Part shown: in pieces, positions 1 through 9,513 of the stretch
Numbering within the stretch: position 1 is the stretch's first letter
Layout of the letters: each line of letters opens with the position of its first letter
NCBI RefSeq assembly: GCF_002192415.1
Contig: NZ_CP021780.1
Coordinates: forward strand, 7,998,001 to 8,062,000
Direction: 5' to 3'
Length of the DNA stretch: 64,000 nucleotides
Origin: Paenibacillus donghaensis
Lineage (GTDB): Bacteria; Bacillota; Bacilli; Paenibacillales; Paenibacillaceae
Position numbers and translations under genes: made by a program
Notes under the pieces: generated by a model
Databases searched by the model: none
Told to the model about the DNA's origin: nothing
Seen by the model: only the letters and a program-made list of their open reading frames with translations

Positions 1-1
1 G

Positions 2-466
2 TTTTACAGCTATGCGGTAACGCTGATTGTCGGATGGTTGTCAGGTGTTTCAGGACTGAGCATTGCTGTGCTGTTCACAGGCTTTCTACAGATGCTGGGC
101 ATATCGGCTTTTACATATATTGCGCTACTGCCCATCCTTGCGTTTACAAGCAGGAAACCTGGGATTTTCATGGGGGGAGTTATCGTATCCTTTCTATACG
201 GATATATTTCCATGTTTATCAAGAACGTCACGATCCGCAGTGTGTACCCGATCTTGTCAGGACTGACGGTTATGAGATTTGATACGGGAACCTTCATGAA
301 TACTTCCGAACCGGGAAATCTTATTTTGTCCATGTTATCCTTAGCGGTTATGCTTTTGCTCACAATTGCAATTGTGATGCTGACAAATCCTCTGCAAACG
401 GTTTTGAAGCGTAAAAAACGCAAATCAGCCGGTATATTCCTCAGACAAGGACAAAAAGGCCGATGA
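2..466 (+). CDS. ABC-2-type permease, C-terminal part (cut by window edge)
   Basis: The reading frame is open from the left edge, so the start lies outside the window. The visible 154 residues contain at least four hydrophobic segments and end in a basic tail rich in Lys/Arg (KRKKRK), which suggests a cytoplasmic C-terminus. Segment spacing and the short loops resemble the last part of an ABC-2-type permease, but no diagnostic motif is visible. It ends 15-20 bases before the next gene on the same strand. Function is inferred from topology only; another polytopic membrane protein is possible. Confidence 0.55.
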   Translation, partial: FYSYAVTLIVGWLSGVSGLSIAVLFTGFLQMLGISAFTYIALLPILAFTSRKPGIFMGGVIVSFLYGYISMFIKNVTIRSVYPILSGLTVMRFDTGTFMNTSEPGNLILSMLSLAVMLLLTIAIVMLTNPLQTVLKRKKRKSAGIFLRQGQKGR

Positions 467-487
467 TTTCTAATTGGAAGAGTGGAA

Positions 488-1003
488 ATGAGGGTGAAAA
501 TAGTAATGCTGCTAATGATGTCTATATTGTCTGCCTGTTTGGGTAATGCAACATCGGAGCCTTTTGTAGGAAATATAGATTTGGATAGTGAAACTGAGGA
601 GTTTTTCTATGGAACCTGGAAAGTTGAAAAGATGTTAGGCTTTGCAAATTCATATAATGATGCGTCTGGATATCCAACAGGGCAACAAGTTATTGGTGAT
701 GAAATTATAATCAATCAAGATCTCTTTTCATCAAAAGGGTTTGAAAGCTATAAGGCTTATCAATATGAACTAGAAGATCCACACTATAATATTACTGAGA
801 TATGCTACAACAAGGACTCTTTTTACAGATTATTTAAAATGGATATGCTGAGTTTAAATGAAAATGATGAAGTGAAAGCATTAAGCGTATCTGACTCGTC
901 TACAGGACTTTCTATACCTGTAAGTTTTTTGGATGTTAATAATGATAGACTTATCCTGATGTTAGAAGCCACACAATTTGAGCTGCAAAGAGTCACTGAG
1001 TAA
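488..1003 (+). CDS. putative small lipoprotein, unknown function
   Basis: A protein of 171 residues that starts with a short signal peptide and a lipobox (LSAC) around residue 17, so it is predicted to be anchored on the outer face of the membrane. The rest is acidic and soluble with no family I recognise. ATG 488 is preferred over GTG 482 because GGAAG at 476-480 sits too close to the GTG. It follows the permease fragment closely and may belong to the same unit. Base composition is more AT-rich than the neighbouring iron genes. Confidence 0.65.
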   Translation: MRVKIVMLLMMSILSACLGNATSEPFVGNIDLDSETEEFFYGTWKVEKMLGFANSYNDASGYPTGQQVIGDEIIINQDLFSSKGFESYKAYQYELEDPHYNITEICYNKDSFYRLFKMDMLSLNENDEVKALSVSDSSTGLSIPVSFLDVNNDRLILMLEATQFELQRVTE

Positions 1004-1112
1004 GCAGGAGAATGTGATAAGGCTAAAAAACACGAAATGACTCGTGTCTATGGAACACAATGTCGCATTAATCCGGCTGCAATGTCGCAAAAGTACATGG
1101 AAACGGAGTGTG

Positions 1113-1161
1113 TTGATCGATTATACTCGCATTATGTAATTTGATAATGAAAATCATTATC
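1113..1161 (+). promoter_or_regulatory. Fur box overlapping the promoter of the siderophore-binding gene
   Basis: Bases 1143-1161 (GATAATGAAAATCATTATC) match the classical 19-base Fur box at 18 of 19 positions. TTGATC at 1113-1118 with a weak -10 near 1136-1141 could be the promoter the box overlaps. The box ends 20 bases before ATG 1182. This predicts repression of the downstream iron-uptake genes when iron is sufficient. Confidence 0.85.
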
Positions 1162-1181
1162 ATACAAAAGGGGGAGTCAGC

Positions 1182-2255
1182 ATGAACAGAGCAACAAAGA
1201 GGCAGGCAACCGGCAGCAAGATGAACGCCGCCCAAAAATGTGGACCATTAATGGTATGGATGCTGGCACTGGTACTTGTGCTGACGGCCTGCGGCACTGG
1301 AGGGGGCACCAATGCAGGCACAGCCGCACAGCCGTCTGCTGCAGCTTCAGCCGAGCCGTCTCCAGGGTCTGAAACACAGGCTCAGACATCGCCGGAGGCG
1401 CAGGCTGCTGCAGCCTTCCCGGTTACCATCCAGCACCTGAAGGGTGAATATACGCTGACCGAGAAGCCGAAGGTGATCGCTGCGCTTGATGTGAAATTCG
1501 TCGATCAATTGATAGCGATTGGCGAGCACCCGGCAGGCAGCGTTGTGGCTGGAACGAAGGACGAGTTTCCAGAATATTTAAGCGGCCAACTGGGTGATGT
1601 GAAGGTCCTCGGCACACGTGATGAGCCCAATCTTGAGGCTATTGTGGCGTTGAATCCGGATCTTATATTAATGACCGACTTTCAGGAGGAGGTATATGAC
1701 AGCGTTAGTAAAATCGCGCCTACAATAGTACTCGACTTCTACGAGGATTGGCGGGATACGTTGGCTACCATCGGTACGATAACAGGCAAGCAGGCGGAGG
1801 CGGAGGTCGTGCGACAGGCTTACGAGGACAAGATCGTCGGACTGCGGGAGCAGCTGTCGGCGAAGCTGGGCGACGAAACGGTAGCGCTGATTCGCCCGAG
1901 ACCGGAAGGTATTCGTGTACATGGTCCCGAGCATCGGACCGGAAGCATTCTTTATGAGGATTTGGGATTGAATGTCCCTGCATTCGTCCAGAAGATTAAA
2001 GATGAAACCTCCGTTGAAATCTCGATGGAGACGGTCGCTGACATCGGAGCAGATCACTATTTCCTGCTGTCGGATGAACTGTTCGCCAAAGAGGCAGAGG
2101 TTCTGGCAAGCAGTCCGGTCTGGAAATCCCTTGATGCAGTCAAGAATAACCGTGCATATAATGTGAATTCAACGCTCTGGATCGCTTACTATGGTCCCAT
2201 TGCGCTCAACATTATCGTAGATCAGGCCTCGGAAGCGCTGCTGGGATCGCATTGA
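1182..2255 (+). CDS. iron-siderophore ABC transporter substrate-binding lipoprotein
   Basis: This 357-residue protein captures a ferric siderophore outside the cell and hands it to an ABC permease, which is not in this window. It has a signal peptide with a lipobox (LTAC, Cys near residue 37), an Ala/Ser/Gln-rich linker to about residue 75, and a helical-backbone binding fold of the FhuD/FecB type with the motifs KPKVIAALD, NPDLILMTD and IRPRPEGIRVHG. RBS GGGGGAG lies upstream of ATG 1182. It is similar in sequence to the C-terminal half of the AraC fusion at 3085-4806, so both probably see the same ligand. A Fur box lies directly upstream. Confidence 0.9.
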   Translation: MNRATKRQATGSKMNAAQKCGPLMVWMLALVLVLTACGTGGGTNAGTAAQPSAAASAEPSPGSETQAQTSPEAQAAAAFPVTIQHLKGEYTLTEKPKVIAALDVKFVDQLIAIGEHPAGSVVAGTKDEFPEYLSGQLGDVKVLGTRDEPNLEAIVALNPDLILMTDFQEEVYDSVSKIAPTIVLDFYEDWRDTLATIGTITGKQAEAEVVRQAYEDKIVGLREQLSAKLGDETVALIRPRPEGIRVHGPEHRTGSILYEDLGLNVPAFVQKIKDETSVEISMETVADIGADHYFLLSDELFAKEAEVLASSPVWKSLDAVKNNRAYNVNSTLWIAYYGPIALNIIVDQASEALLGSH

Positions 2256-2256
2256 A

Positions 2257-3033
2257 ATGGACAACTATCTATCGTCGGCCTCCTGGAGGGAAATGGCTGA
2301 AGAATACAGTCTGTGGCTAGGCGAGCCGCCGAAAGGCAGCGTCCGTACTATTGCTCTGAGCCAACTGCATGAAGAAGCTGCGTGCCGAGAATATGTAAGC
2401 TGGCTTAAGGGTTATATCGGCGCACCGGACATGCAGGTTGCGGCTTCCATGCTGGCCAAGCGGATCGGCTATCTGTGGATCGCGCCGTTGCTGACCGCCA
2501 TGACTTTTCATAATCAGGAAGTCTTCTTCCCGCTGGACAGAAGCTTCCTTTATCATCCGGCTTTCCCGGATTCTACAGGAGATACGCATTTTCCTTTCCT
2601 AGCGCTGAACGGGCTTCGGGCAGCATCACCACCGGAAGATAGGGAAGCGTGGCGGGAAGAAGTCGTAGAGGAGCTTTTTGCGGCACGGCTTGCGCCGCTG
2701 CTGGAGACGCTTGCCGCCATTGGCCCCGTCTCTATAGCGGTGCTTTGGGAGAATATTATGGTGCGTATTGCTCCGCTGTATTCTCCTGGAGCAGACGAAT
2801 TCGGGCAAGAAAGGCAGCGAATACAAGAAGATTTTGCGTTTCTGACCCGGGTGGCCCCCGGGCAATTGTTCGGCGCAAGACGCAATCCGTTTACCCGGTA
2901 CACAGAGAACAATGACAAGGCTCCGGTTGCGAAGACCAAGCGCATTACCTGCTGTTTCTATTACCGGATGTCGGGGGAATATTGCAGGAAATGCCCGAAA
3001 ATTGACAATGAGAATGAATCTCAATTAAAATGA
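2257..3033 (+). CDS. FhuF/IucA-like siderophore ferric-iron reductase
   Basis: A 258-residue cytoplasmic protein whose last 30 residues carry the Cys-Cys-x10-Cys-x2-Cys pattern (CCFYYRMSGEYCRKCPKI) that binds a [2Fe-2S] cluster in the FhuF family. These proteins reduce siderophore-bound ferric iron so it can be released inside the cell. ATG 2257 begins one base after the stop of the binding-protein gene, which implies translational coupling and a shared Fur-controlled mRNA. The N-terminal part is variable, as is usual for the family. Confidence 0.82.
   Translation: MDNYLSSASWREMAEEYSLWLGEPPKGSVRTIALSQLHEEAACREYVSWLKGYIGAPDMQVAASMLAKRIGYLWIAPLLTAMTFHNQEVFFPLDRSFLYHPAFPDSTGDTHFPFLALNGLRAASPPEDREAWREEVVEELFAARLAPLLETLAAIGPVSIAVLWENIMVRIAPLYSPGADEFGQERQRIQEDFAFLTRVAPGQLFGARRNPFTRYTENNDKAPVAKTKRITCCFYYRMSGEYCRKCPKIDNENESQLK
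3004..3026 (+). promoter_or_regulatory. candidate second Fur box before the AraC-type regulator
   Basis: Inside the end of the reductase gene, 3009-3023 reads TGAGAATGAATCTCA, an imperfect 7-1-7 inverted repeat of the Bacillus Fur type in an AT-rich context. It lies about 60 bases before ATG 3085. It would let the regulator gene have its own iron-responsive promoter. It is weaker than the box at 1143-1161. Confidence 0.45.
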
Positions 3034-3084
3034 CAACAGGTACATCCGTTTAGCAAAGGATGCTATTGTCAGGAGATGAGAGAA

Positions 3085-4806
3085 ATGCCGCTGCAAGAGC
3101 AGGCAAGTTTATGGAGTGACACGGCGATCAAGACGCTTGACGTGCGCAGCGGTACATTGCCGCCCGGCGGTGTTATGAGCGAAACGGGATTGACGGCTAA
3201 TCTGTTGTTGCTGGCAGGCGGCGGGCAAGGGGGGCTTGTGATGAATGGTGAATTTTTCCATGTCCAGGCCTCTTTTGTTTGTCATGCTGTCAAGGGATCA
3301 GCCTTTACTTTGACTGCGGGATCAGAAAACATTCATTATACCGTTATTATCTACAAGGCCTTTCCTATGGCGGGAGCCGCCCATGTTCTCTTCCCGCAAC
3401 GTAATCACCCGCTGCGCACTTCGTTTGTTCACCATCCCGTGCTCCCGGCGGAGCTGCATCAGACGGCGGACAGGATCACAGCCAAATGGAGCCGGGGAGA
3501 GGGGCTGGAACGTTTCCATGCCAATGCGCTGCTGCAAGGAATGCTCTATGAGCTTATTATGGAGCAGGAACGCGGTCAGGGCGGCGCAGAGCCGGACATG
3601 GTGGATGTTGTCGCTGCCTATATAGCGGGGCATTATCGTCAGGAGCTGGAGCTTAAAGAGCTGGCTGCGCTTGCCGGATGCGGCGCGAGACAGCTGCAGC
3701 GGCGGTTCAAACAGGAGAAGTTGCTCGGACCGATGGAATATGTGATCCAGCTGCGGATGGAGAGTGCAGAGCGGATGCTGCGCCATACGGACGCTCCCAT
3801 CGGCGAAATCGCTGAAAGAACAGGCTACCGCGACATGTATTACTTCAGCAGAGCGTTCAAGAAATATTATGGAGTTCCCCCACAGCTGTACAGGCGCACT
3901 GCCGCTTCCGGGACCAGTGCGCTCACCGCTTGTTCCGGGCTGCCGGACCGCTTGGCCTGCTCGTACGAGTCGCTGCTGGGACCGGTGATATGCCATATGC
4001 GAGGCGAATATCGCGTTACCACTTCTCCGCGGCGAATCGCCGTACTCGACGTTCAATATGCTGACCATTTGCTTGCGCTTGAGATGTCTCCCGCAGGAAG
4101 TGTAGGATTGGGTAGTGCGGCGTTAAATTTCCCTCAATATATCCGGGAAAGGCTTAAGGCAACGGAAATGCTCGGAACCTATGAGTACCCTGACCTGCAG
4201 GCTGTAGAACGGCTGCGGCCGGATTTGATTATCTGTACCGAGGTGCATGATCAGCACTATGAACGCTTAAGCCGGATGGCTCCAACTATAATGTTTAAGC
4301 GCAATGAGAGCTGGCAGACGATTCTGAGCCTGTTCGGCGAACTGACGGGTAAGCGGGCAGAGGCGGAACGTATTATTGCCGATTACCATCGCCGTACGGC
4401 ATTGCTGTCAGCAGAACTTGCCCCGGTACTGGCGGGTAAGAGCGTGGCTCTGATCCGCCCGCGGGAGTCATTGGTTCGGGTGCATACTGCTTCTCATCGC
4501 ACCGGCGCCGTACTGTACCGGGACCTGGGTCTGCCTGCTCCGCTATTTGTCGCAGATACCTCCGACACGGCTTATCATATTTCAGTCGACCGACTGCCGG
4601 CTGTGCATGCTAACCACTACTTTTTGCTTAGCAACGAGATGCTGCAGGAGGGAATATCCGTGACAGAGCAAAGCGTCTGGGGCATGCTGGATGCAGACGG
4701 GCGGCGGCATATATACCCGGTGGATGCCGCTACCTGGATCGGCTGCTATGGACCGACAGGCATCAATTGCATTGTGGATCAGGTAGCCCGCGCCTTGCTG
4801 GCCTGA
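3085..4806 (+). CDS. AraC-type activator fused to siderophore-binding domain (Btr-like)
   Basis: The protein (573 residues) has a variable N-terminal region, an AraC/XylS double helix-turn-helix at about residues 175-275 (ELAALAGCGARQLQRRFK and a second helix ending in FSRAFKKYYGVPPQLYRR), and a FhuD-like binding domain from about 305 to the end. B. subtilis Btr has the same layout and activates siderophore uptake when it binds the ferric siderophore, so a similar role is inferred. ATG 3085 is preferred because AGGAGA at 3071-3076 is 8 bases upstream; ATG 3076 would overlap that site. It is the last gene of the iron cluster and ends before a terminator at 4902. Confidence 0.88.
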   Translation: MPLQEQASLWSDTAIKTLDVRSGTLPPGGVMSETGLTANLLLLAGGGQGGLVMNGEFFHVQASFVCHAVKGSAFTLTAGSENIHYTVIIYKAFPMAGAAHVLFPQRNHPLRTSFVHHPVLPAELHQTADRITAKWSRGEGLERFHANALLQGMLYELIMEQERGQGGAEPDMVDVVAAYIAGHYRQELELKELAALAGCGARQLQRRFKQEKLLGPMEYVIQLRMESAERMLRHTDAPIGEIAERTGYRDMYYFSRAFKKYYGVPPQLYRRTAASGTSALTACSGLPDRLACSYESLLGPVICHMRGEYRVTTSPRRIAVLDVQYADHLLALEMSPAGSVGLGSAALNFPQYIRERLKATEMLGTYEYPDLQAVERLRPDLIICTEVHDQHYERLSRMAPTIMFKRNESWQTILSLFGELTGKRAEAERIIADYHRRTALLSAELAPVLAGKSVALIRPRESLVRVHTASHRTGAVLYRDLGLPAPLFVADTSDTAYHISVDRLPAVHANHYFLLSNEMLQEGISVTEQSVWGMLDADGRRHIYPVDAATWIGCYGPTGINCIVDQVARALLA

Positions 4807-4901
4807 GCGGTGCCAAAGAACTCTTAGCTTGGCGTGAATCCGCTGACAAATATATACAAAACCAAATAGATTCTATTGGGTTTAGCTGGTTGTTGATTCA
4901 T

Positions 4902-4929
4902 AAACACCTGTCATTGACAGGTGTTTTTT
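4902..4929 (+). terminator. rho-independent terminator after the iron cluster
   Basis: A perfect 12-base-pair stem (AAACACCTGTCA with TGACAGGTGTTT, one-base apex so the real loop is slightly larger) runs straight into a T tract. It separates the AraC-type gene from the ABC exporter genes. It also argues against translation of the exporter starting as early as 4921. Confidence 0.9.
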
Positions 4930-4995
4930 GAGCTTCTTATATACGAACAATTGTGCTACAATATCTTTTGTGAATATATGGAAAGCGGTGAGTGG

Positions 4996-6729
4996 ATGAC
5001 CAAAAGGCAATGGGTCACCAAATTTATGCTGATGCACAAATGGGTATTTGTATGCGGGTTCATTATCACTACATTAATGACAATGGTCAATTTGATTTAT
5101 CCGTTCCTGGGCGGGAAGTTAATCAATATCGCTTTTTATGATAAAGATATGACCGCCTTTTTGGATTTGTGCCTGATCTATGCCGGCATCCTCTTGTTCA
5201 ATCAGTTTGTCGTTGCGACGCTGAACAATCTCATATCGTCGCAGATGATGACGGGGTTTGTCTTTGATATCCGGCGGGCGCTTTTCAATAAGGTATTACA
5301 TAAAAAAGGGAAAGACCTGTCCGGGATGTACAGCGGGGATATGATCAGCCTGATGAACCACGACGCCACGGATATTATGAATCTCGTCTTCTGGAGCGGA
5401 CTTTGGGGATATTCCAACTTATTGCATATCACATTTGCTGTCGGCTTCATGTTTTACTACAACCTACTTCTGGGGGCTTTTACGGTTGTTTTGGTTCCTG
5501 CCGTGTTTTTTGCCTCGAAATATTTCAAGACAAGATCGCAAAAGGTCAACAAGGAAATTGCATCAGCACAGGGGAAACTATCCTCTTATTTATTTGAAAT
5601 CGTGAAGAATATGCAGGAGATCAAAATCCTTAACGCAGGTAAAAAAGTAGCGAGCACTTATCTAAGAAAGACGGCATCCATCCATAAAATGAACGTGGAA
5701 AACGGAAGAATCGAAGTGACGACAGAGAGGGTGAATTCATTCATCACTCTGATCGCGCAACTATTGATCTTTATCATCTGCGCCTATTTCATTGTTAAAG
5801 ACCAAATGCAGCTCGGCGTTTTTGTAGCCGCCATAAGCTATTTCAATATGGCCGTGAATTACTTCAGCTCCATTAACAGCAAAATGGCCGATGTCTGGGT
5901 GCAGTCCGTCTCCTTACAGCGTGTCGTGGATATTCTGAATGAAGAGGAAGAAGATTACCAAGAAAACCAGCCTCCGAAACAAATCAAGGAGGGCAGGATT
6001 GAATTTAACAATGTCACTTTTGGATACACGGAAGATAGACCTGTTCTGAACGGGTTCAACCTCCGCGTGGATGCAGGAAGCACGATTGGCATTGTCGGGA
6101 AGAGTGGTGCGGGGAAAACAACGATGGGGAACCTGCTCTACAATCTATATAATGTTGACAGCGGCGAGCTTCTGATCGACGGAATGAATGTCAATGAGTA
6201 TAACCTGCATAGCTTGCGGAGCCAGGTGGGGATTGTCCATCAGGAGACTATTCTGTACGATCATACCCTGCGTTACAACCTTTCCTTTACTAACAACAAG
6301 GATAATGACGACGCATTGATGGAGGCTATCAAAAAGGCCGCTCTTTATAATGTTGTCCAGACCTTCCCGGACGGACTGGACACGCTGCTTGGGACGGACG
6401 GGCAGGAATTATCCGGCGGGCAGAAGCAGCGGTTGGCAATCGCGAGGATATTAGTCAAGAATCCCAAGATTCTGGTCTTCGACGAAGCCACATCGTTCCT
6501 CGACAGCCGGAATGAAGTACTTATCCGGAAGGTGATGAGTGATCTGTCGCAAGACCGGACGCTGATAATCATCGCCCACCGTTTTTCCACCATCAAGAGC
6601 TGCGATAAAATCGCGGTTCTGGCGGACGGCGTTGTCAAAGGCTATGATACTCACGACGTACTGATTACAAGCAATAAAACGTATATAGACTTATTCAGCG
6701 AACAGTATGCAGGAGGTGAAGCTGTATGA
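4996..6729 (+). CDS. ABC exporter subunit (membrane domain plus ATPase), first of pair
   Basis: A 577-residue half-transporter. The first about 310 residues hold six membrane segments of the type 1 exporter fold; the ATPase follows with Walker A GKSGAGKTT, signature LSGGQKQRLAIAR, Walker B ILVFDEATSFLD and the switch histidine IIIAHRFST. ATG 4996 is chosen because GGTGAG lies just upstream, and the longer frame from 4921 would begin inside the terminator. It overlaps the next gene by ATGA, so the two subunits likely form a heterodimer. Substrate is unknown; the place beside iron genes allows siderophore or peptide export, but nothing in the sequence decides it. Confidence 0.87.
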   Translation: MTKRQWVTKFMLMHKWVFVCGFIITTLMTMVNLIYPFLGGKLINIAFYDKDMTAFLDLCLIYAGILLFNQFVVATLNNLISSQMMTGFVFDIRRALFNKVLHKKGKDLSGMYSGDMISLMNHDATDIMNLVFWSGLWGYSNLLHITFAVGFMFYYNLLLGAFTVVLVPAVFFASKYFKTRSQKVNKEIASAQGKLSSYLFEIVKNMQEIKILNAGKKVASTYLRKTASIHKMNVENGRIEVTTERVNSFITLIAQLLIFIICAYFIVKDQMQLGVFVAAISYFNMAVNYFSSINSKMADVWVQSVSLQRVVDILNEEEEDYQENQPPKQIKEGRIEFNNVTFGYTEDRPVLNGFNLRVDAGSTIGIVGKSGAGKTTMGNLLYNLYNVDSGELLIDGMNVNEYNLHSLRSQVGIVHQETILYDHTLRYNLSFTNNKDNDDALMEAIKKAALYNVVQTFPDGLDTLLGTDGQELSGGQKQRLAIARILVKNPKILVFDEATSFLDSRNEVLIRKVMSDLSQDRTLIIIAHRFSTIKSCDKIAVLADGVVKGYDTHDVLITSNKTYIDLFSEQYAGGEAV

Positions 6730-8450
6730 CACGATTGGACACCTTTAAGGCATTAACCCGGGATATAGACGGTATTAACAAGCCGCTCCTTGCGCTCGGT
6801 TTGTTCAAGCTGTGGAACTTAATATTCGGACTTGTCCCTTTGTTCTTGTACTCGTTGTTGGTTAATCGCGTTCTAGTGGATAAGCATATGAACGAGCTTT
6901 GGCCTGTCATTGCCGGTTATCTGGCTGTTTTTCTGTTTGCGACCATCGGGATTGCAGTCAGTAAGAGATTTTCAAACCGTTTAATCCTGAAATATGACCT
7001 GAGAATAAAGAATAAATTGCTGAAAAAATATATCAGCCTTGATAATGAGGTGTATAGCAATTATAGCATTGGCGACGTCAAGAGCCGGATTGAGAACGAT
7101 TCTGCGGTTGCCGGTAAATTCTTCACGACTCATATATTGGATTTTATCTATGCTGTCGTTTACGCTGTTGCGCTGGCCGTTATTTTGCTGTGCTACGACT
7201 GGCGAATCGCGCTCCTCAGTTTTATTTTTGTTCCGGTCTCTTTATTTACGGTTAATTTTTTGGGAGCAAAGACGAAGAAGACCGGAGAGGAACTATGGAA
7301 ACTACAAATTAAATATGAATCCTTTTTACACTCCAATTTTCAGAACTGGAAGGATATCAAGACCAACAACCTGGAAGACGCGCAACTCGCTGAATTAAAC
7401 GGGCACTACAAGAAGATCAGGCCTGTTTGGTTCCTGAATCAGCTCTATTTACATCTGGGGATTACCTATTCGTTCTTCACGAAGAACTTCATTACCCAAC
7501 TGTTCATCTATTTTATCGGTGGATTATTTGTTATTAAAGGCTATTCTGAAGTCAGTGTACTACTCGTTTTTATTAGCTTTTACGGGCAGTTTTTCGGGTT
7601 TATAGAGAACATTAGTAATTCCATGATGAATTTCAAGAATGATTCGGTGAACATCGGTAAAGTTATCGGGATATTAAATTTAGAAGCAGACAAGAGGCCC
7701 TATAGGCGAATTGACGGAACAGATATAAATGTTGAAAATCTGGAATTCACCTATGAGGGGAACGTTTCATTTGCTCTTGACGGTATTTCGTTCTCCGTGC
7801 GTAAGGGCGAGCATCTGGCTATCGTTGGTGAAAGCGGCAGCGGCAAGTCTACAATCGCTAAACTGCTGACAGGGCAGATTAAACCGCAAGAGGGTACTGT
7901 AAGCATTGGTGGCATTGATATATATTCGGTGAACGGCGAAAGTGTCTCAGACAAAGTGAGTATTGTTGTGCAGGAACCCGTTCTTTTCAATATGACGATC
8001 AGAGACAACTTGTTGCTGGCAAAGGCCGACGCAACCGATGACGAATTGATAGAGTGCTGCCGCAGAGCGAGTATATATGACTTCACCCAAACCTTGCAGA
8101 ATAAGATGGATACAATTATCGGTGAAAAGGGTGTGAAACTCTCCGGAGGCCAGAAACAGCGCTTATCGATTGCCCGTGCTTTTTTACAGGACAGGGACAT
8201 CATCATTTTTGACGAAAGTACAAGCGCCCTTGACAGCGAAAATGAGAGTGACATCATTACAGAACTCAAGAGTCTCTCCTCGGGGAAAACCATGATTTCC
8301 ATTGCTCACCGTCTATCTTCTATTCTGGACTGCGACAAGGTAATGGTTCTGAAAGATGGCAGGGTGGTAGCCTTTGATACCCATCAAAACCTATGTAACC
8401 GAAACGAGACCTATGATTTGCTTTTCCAAAGTCAGTATATGGCAGGTTAA
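6726..8450 (+). CDS. ABC exporter subunit (membrane domain plus ATPase), second of pair
   Basis: A 574-residue partner of the preceding gene, starting at ATG 6726 in an ATGA overlap after GGAGGTGAA. Six membrane segments precede an ATPase with Walker A GESGSGKST, signature LSGGQKQRLSIAR, Walker B IIIFDESTSALD and switch SIAHRLSS. Both subunits keep the catalytic glutamate after the Walker B aspartate, so both ATP sites may be active. The gene ends before a strong terminator at 8479. Confidence 0.87.
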   Translation: MTRLDTFKALTRDIDGINKPLLALGLFKLWNLIFGLVPLFLYSLLVNRVLVDKHMNELWPVIAGYLAVFLFATIGIAVSKRFSNRLILKYDLRIKNKLLKKYISLDNEVYSNYSIGDVKSRIENDSAVAGKFFTTHILDFIYAVVYAVALAVILLCYDWRIALLSFIFVPVSLFTVNFLGAKTKKTGEELWKLQIKYESFLHSNFQNWKDIKTNNLEDAQLAELNGHYKKIRPVWFLNQLYLHLGITYSFFTKNFITQLFIYFIGGLFVIKGYSEVSVLLVFISFYGQFFGFIENISNSMMNFKNDSVNIGKVIGILNLEADKRPYRRIDGTDINVENLEFTYEGNVSFALDGISFSVRKGEHLAIVGESGSGKSTIAKLLTGQIKPQEGTVSIGGIDIYSVNGESVSDKVSIVVQEPVLFNMTIRDNLLLAKADATDDELIECCRRASIYDFTQTLQNKMDTIIGEKGVKLSGGQKQRLSIARAFLQDRDIIIFDESTSALDSENESDIITELKSLSSGKTMISIAHRLSSILDCDKVMVLKDGRVVAFDTHQNLCNRNETYDLLFQSQYMAG

Positions 8451-8478
8451 TTTAAGGAAACAGAAGCTTAAGGAATGG

Positions 8479-8507
8479 AGCGGGCGTATGCCCGCTTCAT
8501 TTTTTTG
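8479..8507 (+). terminator. rho-independent terminator after ABC exporter pair
   Basis: AGCGGGC (8479-8485) pairs with GCCCGCT (8490-8496) around a four-base loop and is followed by a run of T from 8500. It lies between the exporter pair and the convergent reductase gene that ends at 8510. Confidence 0.88.
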
Positions 8508-8509
8508 GT

Positions 8510-9064
8510 TTATTTCTCATTCAAATGATAGATTAGTTGCACAACGCCAGAGGAGAACTTTCTTGTATTAACCATTGTCAAATTCAGCCTCTGTTTAATA
8601 TCAATAAACAACGGTTTTCCTTCTCCCAGAATGACTGGGTGAACAGATAATCTAAATTCATCAACAAGCCCTAAATTGATAAAAGTTGTAATAAGACTTG
8701 CTCCACCATATAGCCAGATGTCTTTGCCAGGCGTGTTTTTTAATGTATTTACTTCTTCAAGAATATTATCATTTATGAATATTGCTTTAGTGTCAGTCCC
8801 TTTTTGTGTCCTGGAAAACACGTATTTTTCTTTACTATGAATTAATTCCCAAGTTTCTTTTTCAGTATCATCTTGTTCAATTCCCGGAGTATATTGTCCC
8901 CATAAATCATAGCTTGTTCTTCCATACAAAATAGTGTCAATCTGATTTAAGAAATGAATAAACTCCATCTCAGAATCCATAATGCACCAATCAAGCTCCC
9001 CGTTTGTCCCTTCAATAAAACCATCTAAAGTAACTGCTAAATCTAAAATTATTTTCCGGTTCAT
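8510..9064 (-). CDS. RibD C-terminal / dihydrofolate reductase-like protein
   Basis: 184 residues with the fold of the RibD C-terminal reductase domain: N-terminal strand and SLDGF-like segment (VTLDGFIEG), the YGRTSYDLW motif, and the NADPH-binding stretch DIWLYGGASL followed by PVILGEGKPLF. Family members are cytoplasmic NAD(P)H-dependent reductases, often of unknown substrate (YyaP/YwjB type). The start is supported by AAAGGAGT upstream on the minus strand. It is a single gene convergent with the exporter pair. It lacks the deaminase domain of true RibD. Confidence 0.85.
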   Translation of the reverse strand: MNRKIILDLAVTLDGFIEGTNGELDWCIMDSEMEFIHFLNQIDTILYGRTSYDLWGQYTPGIEQDDTEKETWELIHSKEKYVFSRTQKGTDTKAIFINDNILEEVNTLKNTPGKDIWLYGGASLITTFINLGLVDEFRLSVHPVILGEGKPLFIDIKQRLNLTMVNTRKFSSGVVQLIYHLNEK

Positions 9065-9279
9065 GATTTGTTACTCCTTTCGTTGATCTACTACCCATTA
9101 TAAATCTTAAATATGTCATCTTATGTCATATAAAAAAAGAAAGGGTACATTCATCGAGAGGGTATTTTTTGTCTTCTCAAGAGAGGGGGAGATCCATAGG
9201 ACACTCGGGGATGGGTTACAGCTAAATAAATGTCTTTGTTATCGATGTTGGGTAGTATACAGCTTCTCAGCAACCAGAC

Positions 9280-9513
9280 GTGAAGCTTTTAACGATACGA
9301 AAAAGCCACCACTGGCAATCTTGGAAGGTGAGGAAGGGCAAGAGCATTTTTTCAACCGAAGAAGTTCTACTCAAAATGCTCTACCTACAGATGTCACCTG
9401 CAAACGGACCGAAGGATACAAATCTGGGGCAGATGTTGCTTCCGTTCTCCATGTTTTTGGAGGTTGCAGGTACGTGCTTACGCTTAATGGAAGTATTTTG
9501 GCATAAATGTTGA
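9280..9513 (+). pseudogene. probable remnant of an IS256-type transposase C-terminus
   Basis: The frame reads a stretch like WKVRKGKSIFSTEEVLLKML, which resembles the end of mutator-type (IS256) transposases, where an expected-fold segment before LLK-hydrophobic residues precedes a WxxxLxQL tail. The tail seems split over two frames (the Trp-Gly appears in another frame), as expected for decay. No terminal inverted repeats were found by eye. The rest of 9065-9741 shows no gene I can support. Identification is tentative. Confidence 0.33.

Noticed and set aside
9123..9506. 127-codon plus-strand frame starting at 9123
   Set aside because: No RBS, low-complexity composition and overlap with the frame that carries transposase-like sequence; not taken as a gene.
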